NCBI RefSeq assembly: GCF_002028425.1
Contig: NZ_CP020042.1
Location: 3,844,001-3,908,000, forward strand
Length of the DNA stretch: 64,000 bases
Direction: 5' to 3'
DNA from: Streptomyces katrae
Lineage (GTDB): Bacteria; Actinomycetota; Actinomycetes; Streptomycetales; Streptomycetaceae
The notes beneath the pieces were generated by a model. That model did not search any database, had not been told where the DNA came from, and worked only from the letters and a program-made list of their open reading frames with translations. The translations under genes were made by a program, and so were the position numbers. Position 1 is the stretch's first letter, and every line of letters starts with the position of its first letter. Below are positions 25,657 to 34,004 of the stretch, piece by piece.

Positions 25657-26156
25657 CCGCCGCGGCCGGGACCACCCGTCTGGAGGCGGAGCTGGCCGAG
25701 CTGGCCGGCACCGTCCCCGACCCGGAGCTGCCCGTGCTGACCCTCGCCGAGCTGGGCGTCCTGCGCGGCGTGCGGATGCATGACGACGGACACGCCGAGG
25801 TGCTCCTGACCCCCACGTACACGGGCTGTCCCGCCATCGAGGCCATGTCCGCCGACATCGAGCGGCTCCTGACCGGCCACGGCATACCCGACGTGCGGGT
25901 CACCACGGTGCTGTCCCCCGCCTGGTCCACCGACGACATCAGCGCCGAAGGCCGCCGCAAGCTCGCCGAGTTCGGCATCGCCCCGCCCCGCCCGCACGCC
26001 GCGGGCGGACCGGTCCCGCTCACCCTGTCGGTGCGCTGCCCGAACTGCGGCTCGACCGACACCGAGCTGCTCAGCCGTTTCTCCTCCACCGCCTGCAAGG
26101 CGCTGCGCCGGTGCGTCGCCTGCCGCGAACCGTTCGACCACTTCAAGGAGCTGTAG
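25653..26156 (+). CDS. paaD: Phenylacetyl-CoA epoxidase assembly protein PaaD
   Basis: This 167-aa MIP18/DUF59-type iron-sulfur assembly factor matures PaaA or PaaE. The N-terminal domain carries VPDPELPVLTLAELGVLRGV and TYTGCPAIEAMSADIE. The C-terminus has a four-cysteine zinc-ribbon-like pair (RCPNCGSTD, then CKALRRCVACREPFDHFK). GTG 25653 overlaps the paaC stop; paaE begins on the base after its TAG. Confidence 0.95.
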   Translation: MTAAAGTTRLEAELAELAGTVPDPELPVLTLAELGVLRGVRMHDDGHAEVLLTPTYTGCPAIEAMSADIERLLTGHGIPDVRVTTVLSPAWSTDDISAEGRRKLAEFGIAPPRPHAAGGPVPLTLSVRCPNCGSTDTELLSRFSSTACKALRRCVACREPFDHFKEL

Positions 26157-27260
26157 ATGGCCGCACCCCGCCACGGCGCGTTCCACCCCCTGACGGTGGC
26201 GGCGGTCGACCGGCTCACCGACGACTCGGTGGCGCTGACCCTGTCGGTGCCCGAAGCGCTGCGCGCCGAGTACCGGCACGCCCCCGGCCAGCACCTCACG
26301 CTCCGCCGCAGGCCCGCCGAGGGCGCGGAGGTCCGCCGGACCTACTCCATCTGCTCCCCCGCCCCGGCCGCCGACGGCCCGGGCCCGGCCGAGCTCCGGG
26401 TCGGGGTGCGGCTGGTGGAGGGCGGCGAGTTCTCCACCTTCGCCCACAAGGAGATCGCCGCCGGGGACGTGCTGGACGTGATGGTCCCGGCCGGCCGGTT
26501 CGTGCTGGACCCCGCGGCGGCCCCGGCGTCGCCGCACTACGCGGCGATCGTCGGCGGCAGCGGCATCACCCCGGTGCTGTCGATCGCGGCCACGCTGCTG
26601 GCGGCCCGCCCCGACGCCCGGTTCTGCCTGGTGCGCAGCGACCGTACGGCGGCCTCCACGATGTTCCTGGAGGAGGTCGCCGACCTCAAGGACCGTCATC
26701 CCGACCGTTTCCAGCTGGTGACCGTCCTCTCCCGCGAGGAGCAGGAGGCCGGCCTGCCGTCCGGGCGGCTCGACGAGGCCCGTCTGACGGCCCTGCTGCC
26801 CGCACTGCTGCCGGTCGGGGAGGTCACGGGCTGGTTCCTGTGCGGCCCGTACGGGCTGGTGACCGGTGCGGAGCGGGCCCTGGCCGCCCTCGGCGTCGCC
26901 CACACCCGGGTGCACGAGGAGATCTTCCATGTCGAGGACACCGCCCCGCAGGACCCCGTGCGGTCCTCGGCTCCGGTCGCGGCCCACGGCCGGGTCACGG
27001 CCCGCCTCGACGGCCGCTCGGGCACCTGGGCCGTGCAGGACGGGGAGTCCCTGCTGGACGCCGTGCTGCGGGGCCGCGCGGACGCCCCATACGCCTGCAA
27101 GGGCGGGGTCTGCGGCACCTGCCGGGCGTTCGTGGTCTCGGGCGAGGTGCGGATGGACCGCAACTTCGCGCTGGAGGAGGAGGAGACGGAGGCCGGATTC
27201 GTGCTGGCCTGCCAGTCCCACCCCGTGACGGAGGAAGTGGAGATCGACTTCGACCGCTGA
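26157..27260 (+). CDS. paaE: Phenylacetyl-CoA epoxidase reductase subunit PaaE
   Basis: The 367-aa reductase passes NADPH electrons through FAD and a 2Fe-2S cluster to PaaA. The FAD-binding motif is RRTYSICSPAP; the NAD site is AAIVGGSGITPVLSIAATLL with LCGPYGLV. The plant-type ferredoxin domain at the C-terminus has CKGGVCGTCRAFV and a final cysteine in VLACQSHP. It is last in the paa operon. paaG, paaJ, paaK and a ring-hydrolysing MaoC protein are not in the window, so the pathway is completed elsewhere. Confidence 0.96.
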   Translation: MAAPRHGAFHPLTVAAVDRLTDDSVALTLSVPEALRAEYRHAPGQHLTLRRRPAEGAEVRRTYSICSPAPAADGPGPAELRVGVRLVEGGEFSTFAHKEIAAGDVLDVMVPAGRFVLDPAAAPASPHYAAIVGGSGITPVLSIAATLLAARPDARFCLVRSDRTAASTMFLEEVADLKDRHPDRFQLVTVLSREEQEAGLPSGRLDEARLTALLPALLPVGEVTGWFLCGPYGLVTGAERALAALGVAHTRVHEEIFHVEDTAPQDPVRSSAPVAAHGRVTARLDGRSGTWAVQDGESLLDAVLRGRADAPYACKGGVCGTCRAFVVSGEVRMDRNFALEEEETEAGFVLACQSHPVTEEVEIDFDR

Positions 27261-27294
27261 GCCCCGCCGGGAGTCCCCCGCGGGCTGGGTTTTT
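27260..27294 (+). terminator. Possible terminator after paaE
   Basis: AGCCCCGC (27260-27267) can pair with GCGGGCT (27280-27286), and TTTTT follows at 27290-27294. The stem is short and starts at the stop codon, so confidence is moderate. Confidence 0.5.
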
Positions 27295-27313
27295 CCCGCC
27301 GCCTGCTCTATCT

Positions 27314-27326
27314 TGACGGCCCGTCA
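27314..27326. promoter_or_regulatory. Inverted repeat TGACGG-C-CCGTCA before the acyl-CoA dehydrogenase
   Basis: Six-bp arms flank one base and extend imperfectly to ATCTTGACGG/CCGTCAGAT. It sits 46 nt upstream of the acyl-CoA dehydrogenase start and overlaps the promoter region. It differs from the paa/bkd operator, so a different regulator, not encoded nearby, is implied. Confidence 0.6.
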
Positions 27327-27371
27327 GATCCAGCAGCTGGATCAGAGCCGGTGCACGCGGGAGGACAGGCA

Positions 27372-28514
27372 GTGGACTTCACCTTCACCGAGGAACAGCA
27401 GGCGGCCGTCGAGGCGGCGAAGGCCGTGTTCGCCGACGTCGCCCCCGACGGCGTGCCCAGCCCCGCGCTCACGCCGGGAGCCGTCGCGGAGGAGTTCGAC
27501 CGGCCCCTGTGGGCCACCCTCGCCGGCTCCGACCTGCTGAGCCTCGTCCTCGCCGAGGAGCACGGCGGGGCCGGCCTCGACACCATCGCGCTGTGCCTGG
27601 TGCTGCGCGAGGCGGCCCGGGTACTGGCCCGGGTCCCGCTGCTGGAGCACTGCGCCACCGCCATGGCCGTCCAGGCCCACGGAAGCCCCGAGCTGACCGC
27701 CGCCGTGCTGCCCGGCGCCGGGCGCGGCACGCTCGTCCTCACCGTGGCCGCACAGGGCCGCACCGGCCACGACCCCGCCGAACTCGCCGTCGCCGCGCAC
27801 CGCGAGGGCACGGCCTGGACCCTGGACGGGGTACAGACGGCCGTCCCCTGGGCGCACAGCAGCGACTGGATCGCCGTACCCGCGCACGCCGGCGACGGCG
27901 AGGCCGTCCTCGCGCTGCTCCCGCGCACCGCCGGAGGACTCACCCTCGCCGACCAGTACTCCACCAGCGGGGAGAAGTTCGCCGAACTCACCCTGGACCG
28001 GGTCCGGGTGCCCGCCACCCACGTGATCGACGCCCCCGGCGCCTGGGAGCGGCTGCGCCAGGTCCTGGCCACCGGCACCTGCGCCCTCGCGCTCGGCCTC
28101 GGCGAGGCCGTCCTGGCCATGACCAGCGGCTACACCAGCAAGCGGGAGCAGTTCGGCTTCCCCGTGGCCACCTTCCAGGCCGTCGCGGTCCAGGCCGCCG
28201 ACCGCTACATCGACCTGCGCGCCATGGAGGTCACCCTCTGGCAGGCGGCCTGGCGCCTCGACGCCGCGACCGGCACGGCGGGCGGCCCGCTGCCCGCCTC
28301 CGGGGACGTGGCCGTCGCCAAGATCTGGGCCTCCGAGGGCGTGCGCCGGGTCGTGCAGACCGCCCAGCACCTGCACGGCGGCTTCGGCGCCGACACGGAC
28401 TACCCGCTGCACCGCTACCACGCCTGGGCCAAGCAGCTGGAACTCCAGCTCGGCCCGGCCGCCGCCCACGAGGAGGCCCTGGGCGACCTGCTGGCCGCCC
28501 ACCCCCTCGGCTGA
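27372..28514 (+). CDS. Acyl-CoA dehydrogenase
   Basis: The 380-aa flavoenzyme desaturates an acyl-CoA at C2-C3, passing electrons to ETF. GTG 27372 follows GGGAGGA; the protein begins MDFTFTEEQQAAVEAAKAVF. The middle beta domain has VPWAHSSDWIAVPA. The C-terminal helical domain shows RVPATHVIDAPGAW, TSKREQFGFPVATFQAVAVQ and HLHGGFGADTDYPLHRYHAW, typical of the family. A catalytic Glu position is not clear, and this subfamily often acts as the beta-type partner of a second dehydrogenase. It is preceded by its own palindrome rather than the paa operator. Confidence 0.88.
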   Translation: MDFTFTEEQQAAVEAAKAVFADVAPDGVPSPALTPGAVAEEFDRPLWATLAGSDLLSLVLAEEHGGAGLDTIALCLVLREAARVLARVPLLEHCATAMAVQAHGSPELTAAVLPGAGRGTLVLTVAAQGRTGHDPAELAVAAHREGTAWTLDGVQTAVPWAHSSDWIAVPAHAGDGEAVLALLPRTAGGLTLADQYSTSGEKFAELTLDRVRVPATHVIDAPGAWERLRQVLATGTCALALGLGEAVLAMTSGYTSKREQFGFPVATFQAVAVQAADRYIDLRAMEVTLWQAAWRLDAATGTAGGPLPASGDVAVAKIWASEGVRRVVQTAQHLHGGFGADTDYPLHRYHAWAKQLELQLGPAAAHEEALGDLLAAHPLG

Positions 28515-28518
28515 GACC

Positions 28519-28570
28519 GGCCGGGACCGCCGGCCGGGACCGCCGGCCGGGACCACCGGCCGGGACCGCT
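28519..28570. repeat. 13-bp tandem repeat, four copies
   Basis: GGCCGGGACCGCC is repeated head to tail at 28519, 28532, 28545 and 28558, with changes only in the last bases of copies 3 and 4. It fills the gap between the convergent acyl-CoA dehydrogenase and rhodanese genes. Each unit pairs with its neighbour, so it may work as a bidirectional terminator. Confidence 0.8.
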
Positions 28571-28913
28571 AGAGGACGAAGGCCGGGTTCCCGTTGTCCG
28601 TCACCATCGGGCGCCCGGCGCCCTCCCAGGCCTGCATCCCGCCGGTCACGTTGACGGCGTCGATGCCCTGGCCCACCAGGTACTGGGTGACCTGGGCGCT
28701 GCGCCCGCCCACCCGGCACATCACGTACGCGGTGCGGCCGTCCGCGACCGCCTCCGTCACCTCACCGAAGCGCGCGACGAAGTCGCTCATCGGGACGTGC
28801 AGTGCGCCCTCGACATGACCGGCCGCCCATTCGTCGCTCTCGCGGACGTCCAGAACGAGGCCTTCGGCGGGTACCGCCGCGGCCTCCACCGAGGGGAGCG
28901 GTCCGAAGTTCAT
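28569..28913 (-). CDS. Single-domain rhodanese-like protein
   Basis: This 114-aa sulfurtransferase-fold protein has LVLDVRESDEWAAGHVEGAL and VPMSDF early, and the active-site loop YVMCRVGGRSAQVTQYLV with the catalytic cysteine. Length is standard for GlpE-like rhodaneses. ATG 28913 is the start. It probably handles persulfide or thiosulfate sulfur. It sits beside the J-like protein gene with 62 nt between, on the same strand. Confidence 0.9.
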   Translation of the reverse strand: MNFGPLPSVEAAAVPAEGLVLDVRESDEWAAGHVEGALHVPMSDFVARFGEVTEAVADGRTAYVMCRVGGRSAQVTQYLVGQGIDAVNVTGGMQAWEGAGRPMVTDNGNPAFVL

Positions 28914-28975
28914 GACAGTCGCCTTCTCTCTTCGCGGGTCTGGCCTGCCAACCTATCCGACCCGGGCACCCCGGC

Positions 28976-29806
28976 TCACGGGGTCGCCAGAGCCGCCAGT
29001 TCGGCCTCGCGCTCGGAGACCTCGGCCAGCAGCTGCTCGGCGATCTCCTCCAGCAGCCGGTCCGGGTCGTCGGGTGCCATCCGCAGCATCGCGCCGATCG
29101 CGCTGTCCTCCAGCTCCTTGGCCACCATCGACAGCAGCTCCTTGCGCTGCGACAGCCACTCCAGCCGGGCGTAGAGCTCCTCGCTCTCGCTCGGCGCCGC
29201 GGCCTGCGGCACCGGACCGGCGTCCCACTCCTCGGCCAGCTCGCGCAGCAGCTGCTCCTCACCGCGCCCGTAGGCGGCGTTGACCCGCGCGATGAACGCG
29301 TCGCGCCGCGTCCGCTCGGCCTCGTCCTGGGCGAGGTCCGGGTGGGCCCGGCGGACCAGCTCCCGGTAGAGCCGGCGGACCTCCTCCGAGGGCCGCACCC
29401 GCTCCGGCGGGCGCACCGGCCGCTCGGTGAGCATGGCGGCCGCATCGTCGGAGATCCCCTCCGAGCCCAGCCAGTCGTGGAACAGCTCGTCCACCCCGGG
29501 CATCGGCATGACCAGCGAACGGGCCTCCCGGGCCCGGCGCAGGTCCTCGGCATCACCGCTGCGGGCGGCCTTCGCCTCCGCGATCAGCGCGTCCAGCTCG
29601 TCGAGCCGCGCGTACATCGGTCCGAGCTTCTGGTGGTGCAGCCGGGAGAAGTTCTCGACCTCCACCCGGAAGGTCTCCACCGCGATCTCGAACTCGATCA
29701 GTGCCTGCTCGGCGGCCCGCACGGCACGCTCCAGGCGCGCCTCGGGCCGCTCGGCGCCAACGACGCCGGGCTCTTCGGGGGCGGTCTGTCCGCTCTGCTC
29801 GCTCAC
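28976..29806 (-). CDS. J-domain-like coiled-coil protein
   Basis: The 276-aa protein has long charged helices at residues 20-95 (EARLERAVRAAEQALIEFEI) and 215-270 (LLEEIAEQLLAEVSEREAEL). Between them is LYRELVRRAHPDLAQDEAER followed by RRDAFIARVNAAYGRG. HPD with flanking helices is the Hsp70-activating motif of J domains, with hydrophobic and Ala-Tyr positions as in DnaJ helix III. There is no G/F or zinc-finger region. It may recruit DnaK to an unknown client through the coiled coils. Alternatively it is a helical protein with a chance HPD. The gene starts just left of a parS site. Confidence 0.7.
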   Translation of the reverse strand: MSEQSGQTAPEEPGVVGAERPEARLERAVRAAEQALIEFEIAVETFRVEVENFSRLHHQKLGPMYARLDELDALIAEAKAARSGDAEDLRRAREARSLVMPMPGVDELFHDWLGSEGISDDAAAMLTERPVRPPERVRPSEEVRRLYRELVRRAHPDLAQDEAERTRRDAFIARVNAAYGRGEEQLLRELAEEWDAGPVPQAAAPSESEELYARLEWLSQRKELLSMVAKELEDSAIGAMLRMAPDDPDRLLEEIAEQLLAEVSEREAELAALATP

Positions 29807-29848
29807 CCGGCCAGCCTACGGCCCGGCCGGGGACGGTCCCACGTGGAT

Positions 29849-29862
29849 GTTTCACGTGAAAC
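29849..29862. promoter_or_regulatory. parS site (ParB binding), intergenic
   Basis: This is a second perfect GTTTCACGTGAAAC, between the J-like and DUF2252 genes. It is 43 nt upstream of the start of the former and 37 nt after the end of the latter. Identical to the site at 8417. Confidence 0.93.
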
Positions 29863-29899
29863 CGTCCCGTGCCCGGCGGGACCCTCCCCCGCGGGCCCC

Positions 29900-31348
29900 T
29901 CAGACCCCGAACTCGGCCGCGATCCGGCCCGAGCGCACCGCCGCCACCAGGTCCGCGTGATCGGCCTCGCTGCGGTCGGCGTAGGCCACGGCGAAGGCCG
30001 CCACCGCCTCGTCCAGCTCCTCGTTCTTGCCGCAGTAGCCGGCCAGCAGCCGCGGATCGGCGCTGTGGGCGTGCGCCCGGGCCAGCAGGGCGCCGGTCAT
30101 CCGGCCGTAGTCGTCGATCTGCTCGGGGGTCAGCGCCGCCGGGTCCACGCTGCCCTTGCGGTTGCGGAACTGGCGGACCTGGTACGGGCGCCCCTCGACG
30201 GTGGTCCAGCCCAGCAGGATGTCGGAGACCACCTGCATCCGCTTCTGCCCGGCCACCACCCGGCGGCCCTCGTGCTCCTCCGCCGGGGAGTGGAAGCCCA
30301 GCGCGGGCAGGTGCGGCAGCAGCACGGAGGGGCGGGCCTCCTTGACCTGGAGCACCAGCGGCTCGCCCCGGTGGTCCAGCAGCAGCACCACGTACGAGCG
30401 GGTGCCCACGCTGCCGGTGCCGACGACGCGGAAGGCCACGTCGTGGATCGAGTAGCGGGCCAGGAGCGGCAGCCGGTCCCCCGAGAGGGTGGTCAGGTAC
30501 GGGCCCAGCGAGGCGGCCACGGCGGCCGCCTCCGAGTCGCCGACCCGGCGCAGCACGGGCAGCGCGTCCACGAAACGGCGGCCGCCGTCCTCACCGGCCT
30601 CGGTGGACTTGGCGGCGAACCGGGCCGAGGTGTTGTTGCGGGCCTTCTGCGAGACCCGCTCCAGGGTGCCCAGCAGGTCGCGGGCGTCGGTGTGGGAGAC
30701 GAGCTCCTCGTCGGCGATGGCGTTCCACGCGTCGAGCGCGGGCAGCTTGGCCAGCAGCCGCATGGTGCGCCGGTAGGCGCCCACGGCGTCCTGCGCCGCC
30801 GCCCGGCAGGTGTCCTCGTCGGCTCCCGCCACGCGCCCGGCCAGCACCAGCGAGGTTGCGAGGCGCTTCACGTCCCACTCCCACGGGCCGAAGACGGTCT
30901 CGTCGAAGTCGTTCAGGTCGATCACAAGCCGGCCGCGCGCATCCCCGTAGAGGCCGAAGTTGGCCGCGTGCGCGTCGCCGCAGATCTGCGCTCCCACCCC
31001 GGTCACCGGACCGCCGGACAGGTCGTGCGCCATCAGCCCGGCGGATCCGCGCAGGAAGGCGAAGGGATTGGCGGCCATCCGGCCGACGCGTATCGGGGTC
31101 AGCTCGGCGACCCGGCCGACGTTGGACTCCTCCACGGCGCGCACGGCGTCCGGGCGGTCGGCGGGCATGTCGAAGGAGGCGTGGGCGGCGCGCGGTACGC
31201 GCAGCCGCAGCGCCCTGCCGGCCTCCTTGGGGGAGCCCGTCACGGCCCTCGGCGCGAAGCCCGGGACGCGCGGGATCCGCCCGCCGGCCCGTGCCGCGCC
31301 GGCGGCCGCCGCCGCGTCCACCGCGTACTGTCCCGATGCCGTCACCAT
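29900..31348 (-). CDS. DUF2252 family protein
   Basis: This 482-aa protein matches DUF2252, which is distantly related to aminoglycoside phosphotransferase/kinase folds. Key segments are FAFLRGSAGLMAHDL, then GAQICGDAHAANFGLYGDAR and VIDLNDFDETVFGPWEWDVK, which look like catalytic and metal-binding loops (GD.H..NF, D.NDFD). ATG 31348 (MVTASGQYAV) is chosen; an upstream extension is arginine-rich and unlikely. The real substrate is unknown. It is a monocistronic gene between a two-component system and a parS site. Confidence 0.88.
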   Translation of the reverse strand: MVTASGQYAVDAAAAAGAARAGGRIPRVPGFAPRAVTGSPKEAGRALRLRVPRAAHASFDMPADRPDAVRAVEESNVGRVAELTPIRVGRMAANPFAFLRGSAGLMAHDLSGGPVTGVGAQICGDAHAANFGLYGDARGRLVIDLNDFDETVFGPWEWDVKRLATSLVLAGRVAGADEDTCRAAAQDAVGAYRRTMRLLAKLPALDAWNAIADEELVSHTDARDLLGTLERVSQKARNNTSARFAAKSTEAGEDGGRRFVDALPVLRRVGDSEAAAVAASLGPYLTTLSGDRLPLLARYSIHDVAFRVVGTGSVGTRSYVVLLLDHRGEPLVLQVKEARPSVLLPHLPALGFHSPAEEHEGRRVVAGQKRMQVVSDILLGWTTVEGRPYQVRQFRNRKGSVDPAALTPEQIDDYGRMTGALLARAHAHSADPRLLAGYCGKNEELDEAVAAFAVAYADRSEADHADLVAAVRSGRIAAEFGV

Positions 31349-31462
31349 CTGCGCAGCCCCCGCACCTCGTCGCGCCCACCGGCGGCTTCTCCGCCGGTCA
31401 GATCGGGCCGACCGTACCCCAAGTCCCGTGCACGGCACCGCCACAGGGCCGCCACAGCCCTG

Positions 31463-32122
31463 CTACAAACCCGCGTCCCGGGCCAGCAGCGCCGCCTGCA
31501 CCCGGTTCTCGCACTCCAGCTTCGCGAGGATCCGGCTCACGTACGTCTTCACCGTCGCCTCGCTCATGTGGAGCCGGCGGCCGGCGTCCGCGTTGGACAG
31601 CCCCTCGCCGAGCAGCGCGAGCACCCCGCGCTCCCGCTCGCTCAGCGCGTCCACCCGGCGCCGGGCCTCCTCGCCTCGGCCCGGGGCCCGCCCGGTGGCC
31701 AGCTGGTCCACCACGTGCCGGGTCGCGGCGGGGGACAGGTAGGCGTCCCCGGCGGCGGCCGCCCGGACGGCGCCGATCAGCTCGGCGGGCGCCGAGTCCT
31801 TCAGCAGGAAGCCCGCGCTGCCCTGGCCCAGCGCGCGCAGGACGTTCTCCTTCTCCCCGAAGGTGGTCAGGATCAGTGCCCGCGCCCCCGGCACCGCCCG
31901 GCCCAGCTCGCCCAGCGCGGTCAGCCCGTCCATCACGGGCATCTGGATGTCCAGCAGCACCACGTCCGGGGCGTGGGAGCGGGCCAGTTCGACCGCCTCC
32001 CGGCCGTTGGCCCCCTCCGCGACGACCTCGATGTCCGGCGCCGAGGTCAGGATCATCCTGATCCCGGCCCGGATCAGCGGCTCGTCGTCAGCGATCACCA
32101 CTCGGATCACCTTGGCTGTCAC
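31463..32122 (-). CDS. NarL/LuxR-type response regulator
   Basis: The 219-aa regulator starts at GTG 32122. The receiver domain has the acidic pair IADDEP, the phospho-aspartate in DVVLLDIQMPVMDG (about residue 56), the T/S in ILTTFGE and the K in FLLKDSAPAE. The LuxR helix-turn-helix is at the C-terminus (LSERERGVLALLGEGLSNAD, MSEATVKTYVSRILAKL). It follows its histidine kinase gene by 8 nt, so they are a pair. The regulated genes are not indicated; the downstream DUF2252 gene is one candidate. Confidence 0.95.
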   Translation of the reverse strand: MTAKVIRVVIADDEPLIRAGIRMILTSAPDIEVVAEGANGREAVELARSHAPDVVLLDIQMPVMDGLTALGELGRAVPGARALILTTFGEKENVLRALGQGSAGFLLKDSAPAELIGAVRAAAAGDAYLSPAATRHVVDQLATGRAPGRGEEARRRVDALSERERGVLALLGEGLSNADAGRRLHMSEATVKTYVSRILAKLECENRVQAALLARDAGL

Positions 32123-32130
32123 CCGCGCTC

Positions 32131-33822
32131 CTACTGCTCGACCTCGTACACCTGCTTCTCGACGAGCTTGCCGTCCCGGAAACAGAACCGGAAAACCGTG
32201 TCGGTCGTCATCCTGGAGTCCTCCGTGGACAGCAGGGCGAAACAGTCCGCCCCCGCCGGCCTCGGCGGGCCCTTGCGCTCCAACCCCGACGTCAGGACGC
32301 TGTCCCCGTCCGGCAGCCGTTCCCGGACCTCCTGCCCGGACTCTCCCACGTGCACGGCGTCGTAGTCGCTCCGGCTGATCATCGCCTTGTTCACGGAGCC
32401 CAGCAGCAGGACCATCCCGGCGCCCAGCACGATGGCCAGCAGCACCAGCGCGGCGACGGCGATCCCGCAGCCCGTCGCGACGCCCCCGGCCCGGCTGCGG
32501 ACGGGCACCAGCTCGCGGTCCAGCGCCGCCCAGTCCATCGGCGGGGCCGCCGGGTGCACCGCGAAGGCCCGCGCCTGCGACCGCTGCCCGAAGTCGTCGG
32601 CGACCTCGTCCTCGACGAGCCCGGCCGGCTCCGTCCCGTACGGGAGCACGCCCGCCACCCGGAACCCGCCGTCCTCGGTGGCTCCCGCGTGCACCATGCC
32701 GCCGACCAGGCGGGCCCGCTCGCGCAGCCCCGTCAGCCCCTGTCCGCCGGAGACCACCTCGCCGGAACCCCGGTCGGCCGCCGCCCCGTTGGCGATCTCC
32801 ACCACCAGCGAATCGTCCTCGTAGCGCAGTTCCACGACGATCGCCGACCCCGGCGCGTGCTTGTAGGCGTTGGTCAGCGCCTCCTGCACGATCCGGTACG
32901 CCGCGTGGTCGCAGGCCGCCACCAGCGGCCGGGGCCGCCCCGTCGTGGCGAGCCGTACGTCGGTCCCGGCGGCCCGGGCCGCCTCCACGATGCCCGCGAT
33001 CCCGGCGACCCCCCGCGCGGCCGGCTGCGCTTCCTCCACGGGGGCCGGTGCCTCCACCCCGTCGCGCAGGATCCCCACGACCTCCCGCAGCTCGTGCATC
33101 GCCGCCACCGAGGCCTGCCGCAGCACCCCGACCGCCTCGCGCTGGCGGTCGGTGAGCGAGGGGTCGACCTCCAGCGCCCCGGTGTGCACCGAGATCAGCG
33201 CCAGCTGGTGGCCCAGGCTGTCGTGCATGTCCTGGGCGATCCGCTGCCGTTCCCGCAGCCGGGCCTGCCCGGCGACCATGGTCCGCTCCCGCACCAGCCG
33301 GTCGTTGCGCTCCTGGAGGGCGCTCAGCAGGGTCCGGCGCTGGTGCCAGTACCGGCTGGCCAGACCGGGCATGACGGTGGCGGCCAGGAACAGCAGGGTG
33401 GTGAACACGACCGTCAGCAGGGGCCGCATCTGCGCCCACTGGTCGACCAGCGTGAGGCCGACCGACGCGAGGAAGGCCAGTACGAACGCGCCGAGCGCCC
33501 GGCCGAAGCCGACGATCCGCCGTCCCGCGGACCAGCCCAGCACGACCGTCACGAGGAACACGGCCGGCAGGAACGCGCTCGCGGCAGCGCCCAGCACCAG
33601 CGTGGCCGCCGGCAGCCGCCTGCGCAGCAGCACCAGCGCCACCACGGCCACGACCCCGAGGCCCGTTTTCAGGCCGGAGGTGTGGCTCAGTTCGTCGATG
33701 CCGAGCCCCAGCAGGGCCAGCACCCCGGCGATCGTCAGGTCCCCCGCCAGCATGCGCGGGGACCAGGGCTCCGGCCCCTTCAGCCAGTCCCGGCCCGCCC
33801 GTACCCTCGCCTCGGCATCCAC
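32131..33822 (-). CDS. Sensor histidine kinase with extra C-terminal membrane module
   Basis: The 563-aa kinase starts at GTG 33822. Residues 28-155 contain several transmembrane helices with little extracytoplasmic sequence. HisKA_3 has the phospho-histidine in RIAQDMHDSLGHQ (H200), and the HATPase domain (300-395) shows EALTNAYKHAPG and GGQGLTGLRERARLVGG. Beyond it, residues 448-476 form another strong transmembrane helix (GIAVAALVLLAIVLGAGMVL), followed by about 85 residues, probably outside the cell, with DSVLTSGLERKGPP and two cysteines. NarL-type kinases normally end after HATPase, so this tail is unusual and may sense the signal. Confidence 0.9.
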   Translation of the reverse strand: MDAEARVRAGRDWLKGPEPWSPRMLAGDLTIAGVLALLGLGIDELSHTSGLKTGLGVVAVVALVLLRRRLPAATLVLGAAASAFLPAVFLVTVVLGWSAGRRIVGFGRALGAFVLAFLASVGLTLVDQWAQMRPLLTVVFTTLLFLAATVMPGLASRYWHQRRTLLSALQERNDRLVRERTMVAGQARLRERQRIAQDMHDSLGHQLALISVHTGALEVDPSLTDRQREAVGVLRQASVAAMHELREVVGILRDGVEAPAPVEEAQPAARGVAGIAGIVEAARAAGTDVRLATTGRPRPLVAACDHAAYRIVQEALTNAYKHAPGSAIVVELRYEDDSLVVEIANGAAADRGSGEVVSGGQGLTGLRERARLVGGMVHAGATEDGGFRVAGVLPYGTEPAGLVEDEVADDFGQRSQARAFAVHPAAPPMDWAALDRELVPVRSRAGGVATGCGIAVAALVLLAIVLGAGMVLLLGSVNKAMISRSDYDAVHVGESGQEVRERLPDGDSVLTSGLERKGPPRPAGADCFALLSTEDSRMTTDTVFRFCFRDGKLVEKQVYEVEQ

Positions 33823-33963
33823 GCGACCGACCCTAGACAGCGGCGCACCCCGGCACCCGCTCTCTTTCGTCTCGCCCCCCGCGACGAAAGTCGGACGGCC
33901 GACCCCGCGACCGTCCCGACGGACAGTCCCGGGAACCATCCCGGCAACCTCCCGGGAACAGCA

Positions 33964-33998
33964 GGAAGCCCCGATCCGGATTCCGGATCGGGGCTTCC
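33964..33998 (-). terminator. Terminator of tRNA-Leu
   Basis: Seventeen-bp perfect arms (GGAAGCCCCGATCCGGA, 33964-33980, and its complement 33982-33998) start 7 nt after the tRNA 3' end, read on the minus strand. Confidence 0.9.
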
Positions 33999-34004
33999 CC
34001 GATG

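Noticed and set aside
12325..28514. Catabolic genomic island
   Set aside because: No integrase, flanking repeat or codon shift. bkd and paa genes are usual in Streptomyces chromosomes.
28519..28570. CRISPR-like short repeats
   Set aside because: The units are contiguous 13-mers with no spacers, and no cas gene is present.
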